This document shows positions 5,238-14,466 of a stretch of DNA of 24,545 bases, piece after piece. The notes below the pieces were generated by a model that made no database searches, was not told where the DNA came from, and saw nothing but the letters and a program-made list of their open reading frames with translations. The DNA comes from an uncultured Clostridia bacterium. GTDB lineage: Bacteria > Bacillota > Clostridia > TANB77 > CAG-508. The first letter of the stretch is position 1. Each line of letters opens with the position of its first letter. The translations under genes and the position numbers were made by a program. The DNA lies in assembly GCA_948585895.1 (NCBI GenBank), contig CAPBNZ010000023.1:1-24545 (forward strand). The letters run 5' to 3'.

Positions 5238-6608
5238 TTATAATTTAGTACAGTAGTTTAAGCAAATCCAACCACTTGCTGTATATCCCCAGTTGCCACT
5301 TACTCTTGTTACTGTGCATACTACTCCACGCTTATATCCGTTTGTATAGTAGTTTCCTAGCTTGCCATTTTGACTTCTAGCATTAGCTGTTAATTGTTTA
5401 TAATTTTTAGCTTTATATCTTGTTCCAGCTCCGTATCTTACATTTAGTACGCTAGCATTAACTTTGTAATTTCCTGTTCTATATTTTTTGTAAGCAACTG
5501 TCTGGTATTTCCCAACAGTTGCAATTCTATTTGTATGTGCTAAACATATCCAACCCTGATTTGTTTTGCCCCAACCATTATTTTCTACTAAAATAGTTAC
5601 TACCGTGTTTTTATTATATCCACCTATTCTTCCATATCTCGTACTTGCTCCATTTCTAATATTTAATCCACTATCAGCTGTAATTCTGACTTGATAATTC
5701 ACATTAGTTACACTATCTATATTAGCGTTTTTTATGACCGTTGTAGTTGTATTTTCTTTTATATCTGTTCTATCATTTTTAAAACAGAAAAACTTTTGAT
5801 AATTGGCATAATTTCTAAAATTGTCTATACTTACATATACAGTGTTTCCTTTTACTTCTGCTTTTCCTCTACGGCTAGAAACATCAAATTTTTTATTATA
5901 AAGATAAGGGTCATATACTTTTATATAATCTCCTTCTATTCCTGTTAAAACAATGAAATGACCTCCATACGTAAATAATCCTTGATTGCAACTTGCTATT
6001 ATGTAATGATTATCTTTTAGTTTTGCTATCGCATCATCTAGTTTATAACATTCACTATATCCAATATCGAATACGTCTGCTGTCCATTTAAAAGCACTCC
6101 AATAAGTCCCTTGATTTGCACTTCTATATCCATGTTGTATGTATAAATTTGCCATCACATCTGGAGTTATTGTTCCTTTTATGCTTGACACTATCATTGC
6201 TGAACCTGTTGGTCCACATCCACTAGAACCGATTGTTTGTGATAAATCACCTACAGAGCTGTACATTTTATTTGCCCATCTGTTATCTAGTTGTGAGTAG
6301 TATGTTAATCCAGCATAATCTCCTATATTTATATTTGGAGTTTTGTCAGAACCTTCATAAGCAACCAATCCTTGTTCCTCGAATCCCTCTGCTTCTGTTT
6401 CTTGAACTTCTACTGTTTGTTCATCTGTATCTGTTAATTCTGGTATTTCTTTCGTACTTTCATTTTCAGCAACTATATCTGTTACTGTATCTGTTATTTT
6501 CTCTACTACTTCTTTTTGCAAGTCTTTATCGTCAGAAAATGCAAATACTGTAAATAGTATTGCACACATCATAAATATTACTAATAATGTTATATTTTTA
6601 GTTTTCAT
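5238..6608 (-). CDS. endolysin-like protein: membrane anchor, C39-like peptidase, two SH3 domains
   Basis: A 456-residue protein, last of the leftward late operon. A signal or anchor helix at residues 7-25 (ITLLVIFMMCAILFTVFAF) is followed by an acidic linker (about 28-85). The catalytic region (about 100-285) reads as a C39-like papain-fold peptidase, with Cys131 in SSGCGPTGSAM, His217 in YGGHFIVLTG and Asp233 in VYDPY. This domain likely cuts peptidoglycan peptides. Two bacterial SH3 repeats at about 303-365 (SGLNIRNGAS, then GWGKTNQGWICL) and 381-454 (LNVRYGAGTRY, then NWGYTASGWICL) would bind the wall. It overlaps the holin gene by 4 bases. The N-terminal helix suggests export by Sec or a SAR-type release rather than strict holin dependence. 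Confidence 0.85.
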   Translation of the reverse strand: MKTKNITLLVIFMMCAILFTVFAFSDDKDLQKEVVEKITDTVTDIVAENESTKEIPELTDTDEQTVEVQETEAEGFEEQGLVAYEGSDKTPNINIGDYAGLTYYSQLDNRWANKMYSSVGDLSQTIGSSGCGPTGSAMIVSSIKGTITPDVMANLYIQHGYRSANQGTYWSAFKWTADVFDIGYSECYKLDDAIAKLKDNHYIIASCNQGLFTYGGHFIVLTGIEGDYIKVYDPYLYNKKFDVSSRRGKAEVKGNTVYVSIDNFRNYANYQKFFCFKNDRTDIKENTTTTVIKNANIDSVTNVNYQVRITADSGLNIRNGASTRYGRIGGYNKNTVVTILVENNGWGKTNQGWICLAHTNRIATVGKYQTVAYKKYRTGNYKVNASVLNVRYGAGTRYKAKNYKQLTANARSQNGKLGNYYTNGYKRGVVCTVTRVSGNWGYTASGWICLNYCTKL

Positions 6609-6943
6609 TTTAATTTTTCCTCCAGTCTTATTTTTATTTTTTCTAGTTCCTTATTTATTTCTAAAATCCCATTTGTGCTTTGTTCACAACGTTTATCGTG
6701 TATTTGCAAAAAATCGGTTTGACTATCCATACTTTTTTGTAACAATTCTAAAGATTTTGCCGTATTTTTATTAGTGTTTTGTATTTCTTTTAAACATGTA
6801 TTATTTTGTTCTAAGGTTTCTTTCATACTTTTTCTTGTTGTTTGCCAATCATATAAAAAAAGTCCCACTATTACTAGTGAAACTCCGAAATTGCTTAGCA
6901 TTTCAAACATTTCTTCCATAATTCCCTCCATTTCTGCTACCAT
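6605..6943 (-). CDS. holin, BhlA/UviB-like
   Basis: A 112-residue protein: an N-terminal hydrophobic helix (about residues 17-31, LSNFGVSLVIVGLFLYDW) and a long coiled-coil tail (about 35-112). This is the layout of BhlA/UviB holins found next to endolysins in Clostridia and Bacilli. It would oligomerise in the membrane and permit lysis. Two starts look usable: ATG at 6943 with AAGGAG, and ATG at 6919 (codon 9) with GGAGGG 5 bases upstream. The longer form adds acidic residues before the membrane helix, a set-up that in other phages yields a holin/antiholin pair. It overlaps the preceding gene by 7 bases. Confidence 0.7.
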   Translation of the reverse strand: MVAEMEGIMEEMFEMLSNFGVSLVIVGLFLYDWQTTRKSMKETLEQNNTCLKEIQNTNKNTAKSLELLQKSMDSQTDFLQIHDKRCEQSTNGILEINKELEKIKIRLEEKLK

Positions 6944-8490
6944 GTAGCTCCTTCTCTTTTAGTTGCTATTTCTAATTCTTCGCAGATTAACTTGAACATT
7001 ACCTCATAGCCAGTATCGTTCGGATGTAGTCCGTCTGATAATAAACTATCAATTGTTATATTTTTTGAATTACAGTATTCTAAAAATTTTCTATATAAAC
7101 TTATATTTATAAGATTATTTTTTCTTGCTAGAGCTGTAATAGCATTATCAACATCTTCCATATGAAATTTTTGTGTACCATTTGTTTCATTTGCGATACT
7201 AGCAGGGATAGAGCTTACTAGTATTAGTTGTTTGTTTCTTGTATTTACTATGTAATCTATTAATTGTTGCATAGCTATAATATAATTACTATAAGTGTCA
7301 TATGTTCTATCGTTTGTGCCTACCATACAGATTATTAAGTCGTCATCGTTTTCAATTAACTGCTCTATACATTTTTTATATATTCCATTTGCACCTGTAT
7401 GTCCCATGTTCATCCATCTTCCTGCTGACATTCCTCTATTTCCCCAATTTACAACTGTTGAAGAAAATTTATTTTCTAAATAGTTTTTTAGTGAATTTGC
7501 CCAGCATTGTCCTGTTGTGTTTATTTTAAATTTTCTGCCGTCTTGTTCAGTATCTAATTCATCTACAATTAAGAAAGTTTCTCCATCTCCGTAACTCTCT
7601 GTAAAGCCTGTTCCTCCAACTCCGTGTGTAATGCTATCTCCGATTATTTTTATTTTTTTAATCTCTTTTAACACGATTTTTGATTGTATATCTTTTATAT
7701 TTTGCACTCTCTGATTTAAGACTTCTACATCGTTTAATATTATATTGTCATTTAATTTTTCATAATATCTTTCGAATTTTGACATTTCTGCTTCTAATTC
7801 TATTTGTACTCTTTGTCTAGCATCGCCTTCTGCATATGAAGTATTTAAAACACAATAACAAAAATATGAATTTTCAGGAATACTAACTTTAGCTCCTGTC
7901 AATTTAGAAATATATTGACTGTTAGAGTCATAAAAAGCAATTATGGCATTATCTAGCAAAATTTGATTATTTGATGATGTTATATATGATACTGTTAAGT
8001 TTGTAGCATCTCCTGTATAAATTTTTTCAGACACTAAATATCGGTTAGGAGAAGAGATTAGTTCTCCTTGCGAATCTATTGTCATATATTCTTGTACATT
8101 TTGATAATTAAATTTATTTTTTCCTATTTTTAAAAAATTTGTTTTATTAGCATTTATTACTTTGTTTTTAATATTGCTTTCATCAACTGCGTTAGTTCCT
8201 ACCACTGCCACGCTTCCGCCTGTCATTGCTTCCTTTACATCTTGTGCTAAGTCTGTCATTGTTATATTTGTATTTTTGTCTCTCTTTTCTGCTATTTTAT
8301 CATCACAACCCTCTAATCTTTTTTTCAAGGTATCATAATCTCCTCTTGCTTCTAATACTTCCATGTTCGAGTTTCCTTTTTTCGAAGCATCTTCATAGCA
8401 TTGTTCAATTGATTTTGCAATACTTTCCCTGACGTCTTTGCCATATATTGCATTTCTAATATTTTTTATTAATTCTGTTATATTCGCCAT
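6937..8490 (-). CDS. tail-tip protein with C-terminal SGNH/GDSL hydrolase domain
   Basis: A 517-residue protein. The N-terminus (IRNAIYGKDVRESIAKSIEQ, about 11-30) is the attachment module common in baseplate upper proteins and receptor-binding proteins of Gram-positive siphoviruses. The middle (about 115-240) is a beta-rich carbohydrate-binding-like region. From residue 280 it is an SGNH esterase: block I GDSITHG with Ser286, block II NWGNRGMSAGR with Gly, block III GTND (391-394), block V DGLHPND with Asp486 and His489. It may deacylate host surface polysaccharide during adsorption. Its ATG overlaps the tail protein stop by one base. No in-frame CGG codon occurs. Confidence 0.85.
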   Translation of the reverse strand: MANITELIKNIRNAIYGKDVRESIAKSIEQCYEDASKKGNSNMEVLEARGDYDTLKKRLEGCDDKIAEKRDKNTNITMTDLAQDVKEAMTGGSVAVVGTNAVDESNIKNKVINANKTNFLKIGKNKFNYQNVQEYMTIDSQGELISSPNRYLVSEKIYTGDATNLTVSYITSSNNQILLDNAIIAFYDSNSQYISKLTGAKVSIPENSYFCYCVLNTSYAEGDARQRVQIELEAEMSKFERYYEKLNDNIILNDVEVLNQRVQNIKDIQSKIVLKEIKKIKIIGDSITHGVGGTGFTESYGDGETFLIVDELDTEQDGRKFKINTTGQCWANSLKNYLENKFSSTVVNWGNRGMSAGRWMNMGHTGANGIYKKCIEQLIENDDDLIICMVGTNDRTYDTYSNYIIAMQQLIDYIVNTRNKQLILVSSIPASIANETNGTQKFHMEDVDNAITALARKNNLINISLYRKFLEYCNSKNITIDSLLSDGLHPNDTGYEVMFKLICEELEIATKREGATW

Positions 8491-9889
8491 TATGTTGTAC
8501 CTCCTCCTTCTTCTTTATTGTTATTTTCTAAAGCTTCTACCTTTGTTTTAAGTTCTTCAAAATCTTCTATTTTTACAAATTGCTGCTCTATATCTTGCAA
8601 ATTACACTTATCTTGTAACTTTTGATTCACTTCTGTTTTGTGTGCATCAAAAGTATTTACTTTGACATATTCGTTCGGCATTGTAGATATAGTAGTATTT
8701 ATATTTTGTACTTGATTGTCTAAGTTTTGTATGTTTTGTTTTGCTTCTACTACTCCCTCTGTTGTTGTTTTTATTGTTGTATTTAGCTGTTTTTCACTTT
8801 CTATCTGTTTTTGTGTAAATGACTTAAATGTAGCTCCTAAGGTCATCGTGCAACTAGATACACTATCTAAAGTTAAATGTAATTTACTCAACAAGAAGTA
8901 TCTGTCTAAGCCGATGCGGTCTCGAAATAATTCTTACGTTATCACCAATTTTAAAGGCATCTATAGTTGCATCTAAATTGTGCAAATCTGCTGCACTAAC
9001 TTCAACCGAAACTGTTTTGTTAATTACATTATCCAGATACGTTTTTCCTTTTTTTAATAGATTTTCTGCTAATGTTACGTCTTCAAAAATTACTGTCTTT
9101 TCTATTATCCCAAACAATGCTACTGCTGCATCATCTTGTATATAATCTAGTCCATTATTGATGTTTTTTATTGTTAAATATTCACCTGTTTTTTCGTCTT
9201 TTTTTCCGTAATGGAATTATTCTTGTTGCTACATTTTCCGTTTTTATATGCTGTGTGATGTTTAACTCATTTTTTCCAAATTCTATTATTTGATTTGATA
9301 TATTTTCATATTCTGCTAAATAATCTATATATCTTGTAGCATCTTCATTTTGTCCTGTTTCAAAGTGTCCCCCTAATATGTCAATTAATTTATTGTTCAT
9401 TTCTTCTTTTGTGTTAGGATAGTTGATATTAGCTCTTGTGATATAATTATTTGAATCTGTTACAGTACATCTTCTAACTTTAAATTGTTTTTTATTATCT
9501 ACTTGTGTATTATGCTTGTTTATGTATTGTTTAAATAAATCTTCTACATCACCTTGAAATGAATAAGGTCTTATAATAGAATCATTAAAAAAAGAAAGCT
9601 CGCCTTCACATTCCACTTGCTTTCTATTATAAAAATCAATTGTTATAGAGTATGCTGTACCTCGAAATAATTCTCTCCTTATTGTTTTTTCATTAATTTT
9701 ATCTACTTGAAATACCTTTATAATTGACTTTTTTTGTTCTACAAAATTATATAAATCGTTCTGAGTTGGTATTTTAAATGATAAAGTACCATTTTTTCCT
9801 GTCTCTAAATCTAGCACTGGAGACAGAACTACTCTATTTTCTAGTCTAACGTCATACAATATTTCATCATCACAAGTTATTTGATACAT
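8490..9889 (-). CDS. tail tip/tail endopeptidase-like protein (Gp37-like), two +1 shifts at CGG codons 228 and 326
   Basis: Three overlapping frames form one 465-residue protein when the C of CGG is skipped at 9206-9208 and at 8911-8913. Part 1 (1-227) starts YQITCDDEILYDVRLENR and is typical of the tail-associated protein that follows the distal tail protein in siphoviruses (ReqiPepy6 Gp37-like / prophage tail endopeptidase N-terminus). After the first shift the sequence is IIPLGKKDEKTGEYLTI, a family-typical strand (compare PLG..DEETG..LTI). Part 2 ends at RIISRPHG, and after the second shift comes LDRYFLLSKLHLTLD, again typical. Part 3 is coiled coil (about 355-460). The ATG overlaps the Dit stop by one base. 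No part has a proper start of its own in context: the 77- and 134-residue pieces start inside conserved strands. Confidence 0.8.
8911..8913 (-). other. +1 recoding site, CGG codon (CAT CGG C)
   Basis: In-frame CGG after the first shift, codon 326 of the tail tip gene. C-skip and GGC give RPHGLDRYFL. The unshifted frame ends ten codons on at TAA. Confidence 0.85.
9206..9208 (-). other. +1 recoding site, CGG codon (TTA CGG A)
   Basis: In-frame CGG, codon 228 of the tail tip gene. C-skip and GGA give IIPLGKKDEKTGEYLTI. The unshifted frame gives a basic nonsense tail (RKKRRKNR) and TGA. Confidence 0.9.
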
Positions 9890-10585
9890 TATAGACTACC
9901 TCCTCTATATTCAATAGTAACTGTTCCATCTCCCACAAATTTCAGTTTATTTTCTCCTTCGCAGATTTCAATATCAGGTGAATAATTTACACCAGTCAAC
10001 AAATTATATGTCTGACCATTAAAAATCAATATAAGTGGATTGTCACAAGAAATTTTAGGAATTACTCTTTTTCTTCTTCCGCATATTGTTACTTCTAGTT
10101 CTTTATTTACTGTCAAATCTTTTGTTTCGTTTATAATTCCATCTTCAAATGAAAAGGAATCCCATAACCAATCCTCGTTTGAGGAAGTTAAATCGTATTT
10201 GTATGGTTCAACATTACATTCGATAGTTATTGTTCCTATACTTTTATTACTTTTAAATTGATTTACCTCTGCTCTGCCATAATAATAAAAGCTCGAGTCT
10301 TCATCTAATATTATTTTGAACTTTTTACCATGCAAGTAATTAGCAATTTCACTCTTTTGATTTTTCCAAGTTTTGTATCTTTGTAACGTCACAAATGTAA
10401 AAGTTATTTTTCGATTTTTATATTTCACATCTCCTGTTAAACTTTGAGTAAAATCTAACTCACCGTCAGCTCCGTGGTATGTCGACTATATCCTTTTTGA
10501 CCTCAGGGAAACTAATATCAGTGTGCGTGAGTATCAATTCCCATTTTTCAAAAGTATGAATATCACCGAATTTTACGCCTCTCAT
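9889..10585 (-). CDS. distal tail protein (Dit); +1 shift at CGG codon 38
   Basis: ATG at 10585 lies one base after the tape measure stop, with AAAGGGG as ribosome binding site. The 0 frame reads RGVKFGDIHTFEKWELILT and so on to VDIP, then CGG AGC TGA. Skipping the C at 10472-10474 gives VDIPGADGELDFTQSLTG, the well-known Dit signature (IPGxDGxLDLTE), and the frame continues to 9889 for 231 residues. The C-terminal region (ECNVEPYKYDL, then beta-rich) also fits Dit/tail component family proteins. Dit forms the hexameric hub joining the tail tube to the tip and must be made for any tail. An in-frame ATG at 10428 exists but would lack the conserved first 50 residues. Confidence 0.88.
10472..10474 (-). 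other. +1 recoding site, CGG codon (CCA CGG A)
   Basis: In-frame CGG, codon 38 of the Dit gene. C-skip plus GGA yields the conserved glycine of the IPGADG motif. The 0 frame stops two codons later. Confidence 0.93.
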
Positions 10586-10586
10586 A

Positions 10587-13500
10587 TCAGCTTCCCCTTT
10601 CTTCTTTATCTCTTGACCTTCTCAATTCCTCATTTATTCGTGGGGTATAGTATGCTATAATTGTTCCATCTTCTGTTACAATTTCTTTCTCCATAGATTC
10701 AGCAAATTGCGGAAAATATGTTAATAAAATATCTATTAACTTTTGTACTAGATACTCTAAACTGCTATTGCTATTTTCTGAAAAACTATTTCTTGAATAT
10801 CTTTGTATTGATTCATCTTGTGATATTGAATATGCCATCGGCTCTTTATTTATATGCTCATTATTCCAGATTACATTTCCAGTCATAGTAGTTTTTACAG
10901 TTTCGGGTATTCTAGAAAAATCAAGACCCTCTGAAACTTTCTGTGCTAAATCCTTAGTAGTTTTATATAATAGAGGGGTACTCTGCTTTAATGTTCGAGA
11001 CAACCCTTCAACCATATCAGGCATCCAGGTTTCATATTCGCGAAGTGGTCCTTCGTCAGGTCTAGAAAAATGCAAGAAACTTTTAATTTTATTTCCAATT
11101 CCAGCAACAGCATTCCCTATGTTGCCAGCCATCCCTGTTATACCATTAATCATTCCTTGTATCATATCTTTCCCCCACTCTAATGCTTTTTTTGGTAATT
11201 CTTTGACAGCATTCCAAATAGATTCTCCTATTTTTCCTGCCGCATTTCCAAGTTCTCCTAGCATTTGTTTTATTCCATCAATTATTGCTTTTACAATTTT
11301 AGGAGCTTCCTGTACAAGTCTTGATATAATTTGAGGCAGAGCCTGTACAATTGCCATAAATAATTTTACAGATCCTTGTATTAGAGCAGGTATCATAATT
11401 GGTAAAGCATCTATAAAAGCATCTATTACTATTGGAATAGCATCAATAAGGGGTGGTATAATCAGTGGCAGGGCTTCCACAATTGCTAAAAACAGCTGTA
11501 TCGCTCCATCAATTAATGCTGGTATTAAAGTCGGTAGCATTTCTACAACAGCATTTACCAGAGCTATAAATCCTTCAATTAGAGGTGGTAATATCTGTGG
11601 AAGGGCTTGTACTAATCCCATAAACAATTGAACTGCGGCTTGTACTAATATTGGAATTACAGTTGGTAGCATAGATACCAGTCCCTGTATCAGGGCAACT
11701 ATTCCTTGAACCAGCTGTGGCAATATCTGAGGAAGAGCTTGTACAATTGTCTGAAAGGCTTGTGTTATAGAAGATATTAGTTGAGGTACCATGGCAACTA
11801 TTTGAGGTAATGAAGTTTTAATCTGATTTACAATTTGTGTTACTGTTCCAGGTAGATTATTGGCAAAATCCTGTACTTTATTTACTATTTTTTGAGCTAC
11901 TTCTGCAATGTCTGTTCCTGATGCACTTGCAACAGCCGCCAATCCTACAAGTCCTACGCTAAGAACTCCAACCCCTTTCATCGCGGTTCCTAATCCTTTT
12001 CCAATAGTTCCAATCCCTTTTCCTAGATACCCTAATCCTTGCTTTCCCTTGCTTAGAGCATTCGAGAATGGACCTGATATTTTGCTTGCCATTTCACCAA
12101 ATCTATTAGAAAGATTCGAAGTTATACTGCTAAAATGAGAAGATAAAGTTCCTGCTAATTCACTTACTTTATTTCCCACATTATTTTTTAATTCTGTAAA
12201 TTTTGTACTAGCAATATTCTGTAATGCATTTAATTTATTAGAAATTACGGATGTCACAGGACTAAATTTCTCAGCAATCTTTGCCCCCATATCGTTCAAT
12301 TTACTAACTGCGGTATCTTTTAATTTTATAAATTTATTACCAACAGTTTCAGCAATGTTATTTATCTTTTCAGCGATTCCGTCTCTTAACTGCGAAAATT
12401 TACTAACCGTTCCATCCTTTAGCTGTGTAAACTTTGTAACCACTCTATCTTTTATATCTACAACTTTATTTACTACTTTGTCTTTTACCTCATTAAACTT
12501 ATTTACGATTCCTTCTTTAATAGCATTAATCTTGGATATTGTACCATCTTTTAGTTCATTGAATTTGTTGATAACCATATCTTTAGCTGCTGTTACTTTT
12601 CCTAATACGCTATCCTTCATTTCGTTAAATTTATCTGTTATTGAATTTTTTAAATTTGTTACTGCTTCCACTATTTTATCTTTTAATTTATTAAATACAT
12701 TAATTACTGGTGCAAATAGTTCCTTTGCTAAAGAACCTACTAAATCCGCTACTCCTTTTCCAACAGTTGATACAATTCCAGCTACACCTTTTGCTACTAT
12801 CGAAGTTGCTTTTCCAATCCCACTAGCTACCGTTCCAGCCATGTCTAAAAAGCCTCTGCCGAGTTCCGTGATTACTGTTTTTAAGCTTCCAAACATTTCT
12901 TTAAAGTTTGAAATCCCTTCTTTTATATAATTACCTCCAATAACAAAAGCCGCTTTAACATCTGCTTTCCATTTTTTTACGGACTGTGACATTTTTGATG
13001 TAGCATTAATAAATGAATCTCTGTGCTTTTCAACTACTCCTTTGCATTTATTTACTAAATTTCCAAGTATAGTAAATCCTTTTCCAACCAACAGTAGCAT
13101 TGGACCAGCTTTTACGATTTTTATGATAGCTGTTACTATTTTATCTAATTGTTCACTACTTAATCCATTTACCCCGTCATTAAGCTTAGATATTGCATTT
13201 GCTATTTGATTCATAAATGTATTAAACGCCTTATTTTCTTTGACAGCTGCCCCAATTTTGTCTAAAAAGTTCTTTATAGCCGTTGAAAAATTATTAATCA
13301 TTCCAGCTATACTGCCAAATACTGTATTTCCTGCTACCTCATTCATGTTTGTTAAAATAGTAGCAAAACCTTTTTTTACTCTATTTGCTAAATTTGTTAC
13401 AGATGTTCCTATGCTATCACATGAATTTCGAGCTTGCTCCTGGAAGCTTATTATTCCTTCTGCTCCATTCTCGTCCAGATTAACAATCGCATCCATGAAT

Positions 13501-14156
13501 TTATCCATAGAAATTTTACCTTTACTTAATGCATCGTACAGTTCATCTGTATTAACATACCCCATGGCAGTTGCTACTTGCTTCAATTGCCCAGGCATTG
13601 CCATCATTAATGTTCTCCACTCCATCAAATCAGGTTTACCCTTAGAATAAGCTTGTGTTAATTGTTCTATAGCACTTCTTTGCTGTTCAGCTGGTGCATT
13701 TCCAGCAACAATTGCATCATTCATTGCTAAAAAATATTTAGTTGATTTATTTATATCACCATTTTTAGCTACCAATCTCTGAACTCCACTTGCTGCATCA
13801 TCTAATGTTGTTGGTAAGCCATCTATTCCTTTTGATAAAGAATCAATTGACTTTTTAGCATCCTCAGCACTAAAACCCAGATTGCTCAAAACCTTTGGAT
13901 AATTGTTTAATGTATCGAATCTACTTACAGCCGTCGCTAATCCCCCTACAATTCCAGCTGTTACAGTAGTACAAACTTTCCCAGTTTTAGTTACTAGTTT
14001 TCCAGCATTTACGAAAGTTTTCCCTATAGTTTCTACATGATTGCTAAGTGTTTTAGCAGTCATCTTTCCTTTGTTTGTTGTTTCGTCTAATGCCTTATTG
14101 GCATCTTGATTTTTTATAGACACCGTTCCAAAAATCGAAAATAATTCTTTAAGCAT
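10587..14156 (-). CDS. tail tape measure protein
   Basis: A 1189-residue protein, the longest gene of the window, between tail chaperone and Dit genes as in all siphoviruses. The N-terminal half (about 70-290) carries the TP901-type tape measure core (YPKVLSNLGFSAEDAKKSI, DGLPTTLDDAASGVQRLVA, LMEWRTLMMAMPGQLKQVA). Residues about 505-632 form a run of 11-residue repeats of the type NKFNELKDGTI, a hendecad coiled coil. Residues about 790-955 are very hydrophobic repeats (LPQILPPLIEGFIALV type) that probably insert into the cell membrane at DNA injection. Its length predicts a tail of the order of 170-180 nm by the usual 1.5 angstrom per residue rule. No in-frame CGG occurs among its codons. Confidence 0.95.
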   Translation of the reverse strand: MLKELFSIFGTVSIKNQDANKALDETTNKGKMTAKTLSNHVETIGKTFVNAGKLVTKTGKVCTTVTAGIVGGLATAVSRFDTLNNYPKVLSNLGFSAEDAKKSIDSLSKGIDGLPTTLDDAASGVQRLVAKNGDINKSTKYFLAMNDAIVAGNAPAEQQRSAIEQLTQAYSKGKPDLMEWRTLMMAMPGQLKQVATAMGYVNTDELYDALSKGKISMDKFMDAIVNLDENGAEGIISFQEQARNSCDSIGTSVTNLANRVKKGFATILTNMNEVAGNTVFGSIAGMINNFSTAIKNFLDKIGAAVKENKAFNTFMNQIANAISKLNDGVNGLSSEQLDKIVTAIIKIVKAGPMLLLVGKGFTILGNLVNKCKGVVEKHRDSFINATSKMSQSVKKWKADVKAAFVIGGNYIKEGISNFKEMFGSLKTVITELGRGFLDMAGTVASGIGKATSIVAKGVAGIVSTVGKGVADLVGSLAKELFAPVINVFNKLKDKIVEAVTNLKNSITDKFNEMKDSVLGKVTAAKDMVINKFNELKDGTISKINAIKEGIVNKFNEVKDKVVNKVVDIKDRVVTKFTQLKDGTVSKFSQLRDGIAEKINNIAETVGNKFIKLKDTAVSKLNDMGAKIAEKFSPVTSVISNKLNALQNIASTKFTELKNNVGNKVSELAGTLSSHFSSITSNLSNRFGEMASKISGPFSNALSKGKQGLGYLGKGIGTIGKGLGTAMKGVGVLSVGLVGLAAVASASGTDIAEVAQKIVNKVQDFANNLPGTVTQIVNQIKTSLPQIVAMVPQLISSITQAFQTIVQALPQILPQLVQGIVALIQGLVSMLPTVIPILVQAAVQLFMGLVQALPQILPPLIEGFIALVNAVVEMLPTLIPALIDGAIQLFLAIVEALPLIIPPLIDAIPIVIDAFIDALPIMIPALIQGSVKLFMAIVQALPQIISRLVQEAPKIVKAIIDGIKQMLGELGNAAGKIGESIWNAVKELPKKALEWGKDMIQGMINGITGMAGNIGNAVAGIGNKIKSFLHFSRPDEGPLREYETWMPDMVEGLSRTLKQSTPLLYKTTKDLAQKVSEGLDFSRIPETVKTTMTGNVIWNNEHINKEPMAYSISQDESIQRYSRNSFSENSNSSLEYLVQKLIDILLTYFPQFAESMEKEIVTEDGTIIAYYTPRINEELRRSRDKEERGS

Positions 14157-14461
14157 TATCGCACCCCCTTATCAAGTGGAGGCTTAAATCCACATAATAT
14201 TTCTTGTGATTTTTTAATAGTTGCATCAATTTCCTTTTTGCTCATCTTCTGTTTTTTTCTTTTTGTTCCAGTTCCAAGTATTTCTTGTTTCCAATCATTA
14301 AATGACTTGTTGTTGTATGGTAATGAAACTAAATACATTTCCCATAACATTTCTTCATCTCGTTTTTTTAGTAAAGTGGCTACAAGCTCACTTAGATTTC
14401 CATTTTCAATGCTATAATCTAAAAAAAATGGACCCGAGTATCTTTTAAATACTAAGTCCAT
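14156..14461 (-). CDS. tail assembly chaperone, second (T-like) frame
   Basis: A 101-residue protein between the first chaperone gene and the tape measure gene, with GGAG about 10 bases upstream of the ATG at 14461. The sequence (FLDYSIENGNLSELVATLL, LWEMYLVSLPYNNKSFNDW) is typical of the short protein that precedes tape measure genes and helps tape measure protein and tube assemble. It overlaps the tape measure start by one base. Its frame is open upstream into the preceding gene, so it might also be made as a -1 fusion to the first chaperone. Confidence 0.65.
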   Translation of the reverse strand: MDLVFKRYSGPFFLDYSIENGNLSELVATLLKKRDEEMLWEMYLVSLPYNNKSFNDWKQEILGTGTKRKKQKMSKKEIDATIKKSQEILCGFKPPLDKGVR

Positions 14462-14466
14462 AAATT

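Noticed and set aside
8490..8894. Separate gene for the coiled-coil piece of the tail protein
   Set aside because: Its first residues continue a conserved strand of the preceding frame (RYFLLSKLHL), there is no ribosome binding site at its ATG-like start, and the C-skip at CGG joins it precisely.
12355..12930. Long plus-strand open frames opposite the tape measure gene
   Set aside because: They lack ribosome binding sites and have compositions that mirror the repeats of the minus-strand gene; they are shadow frames.
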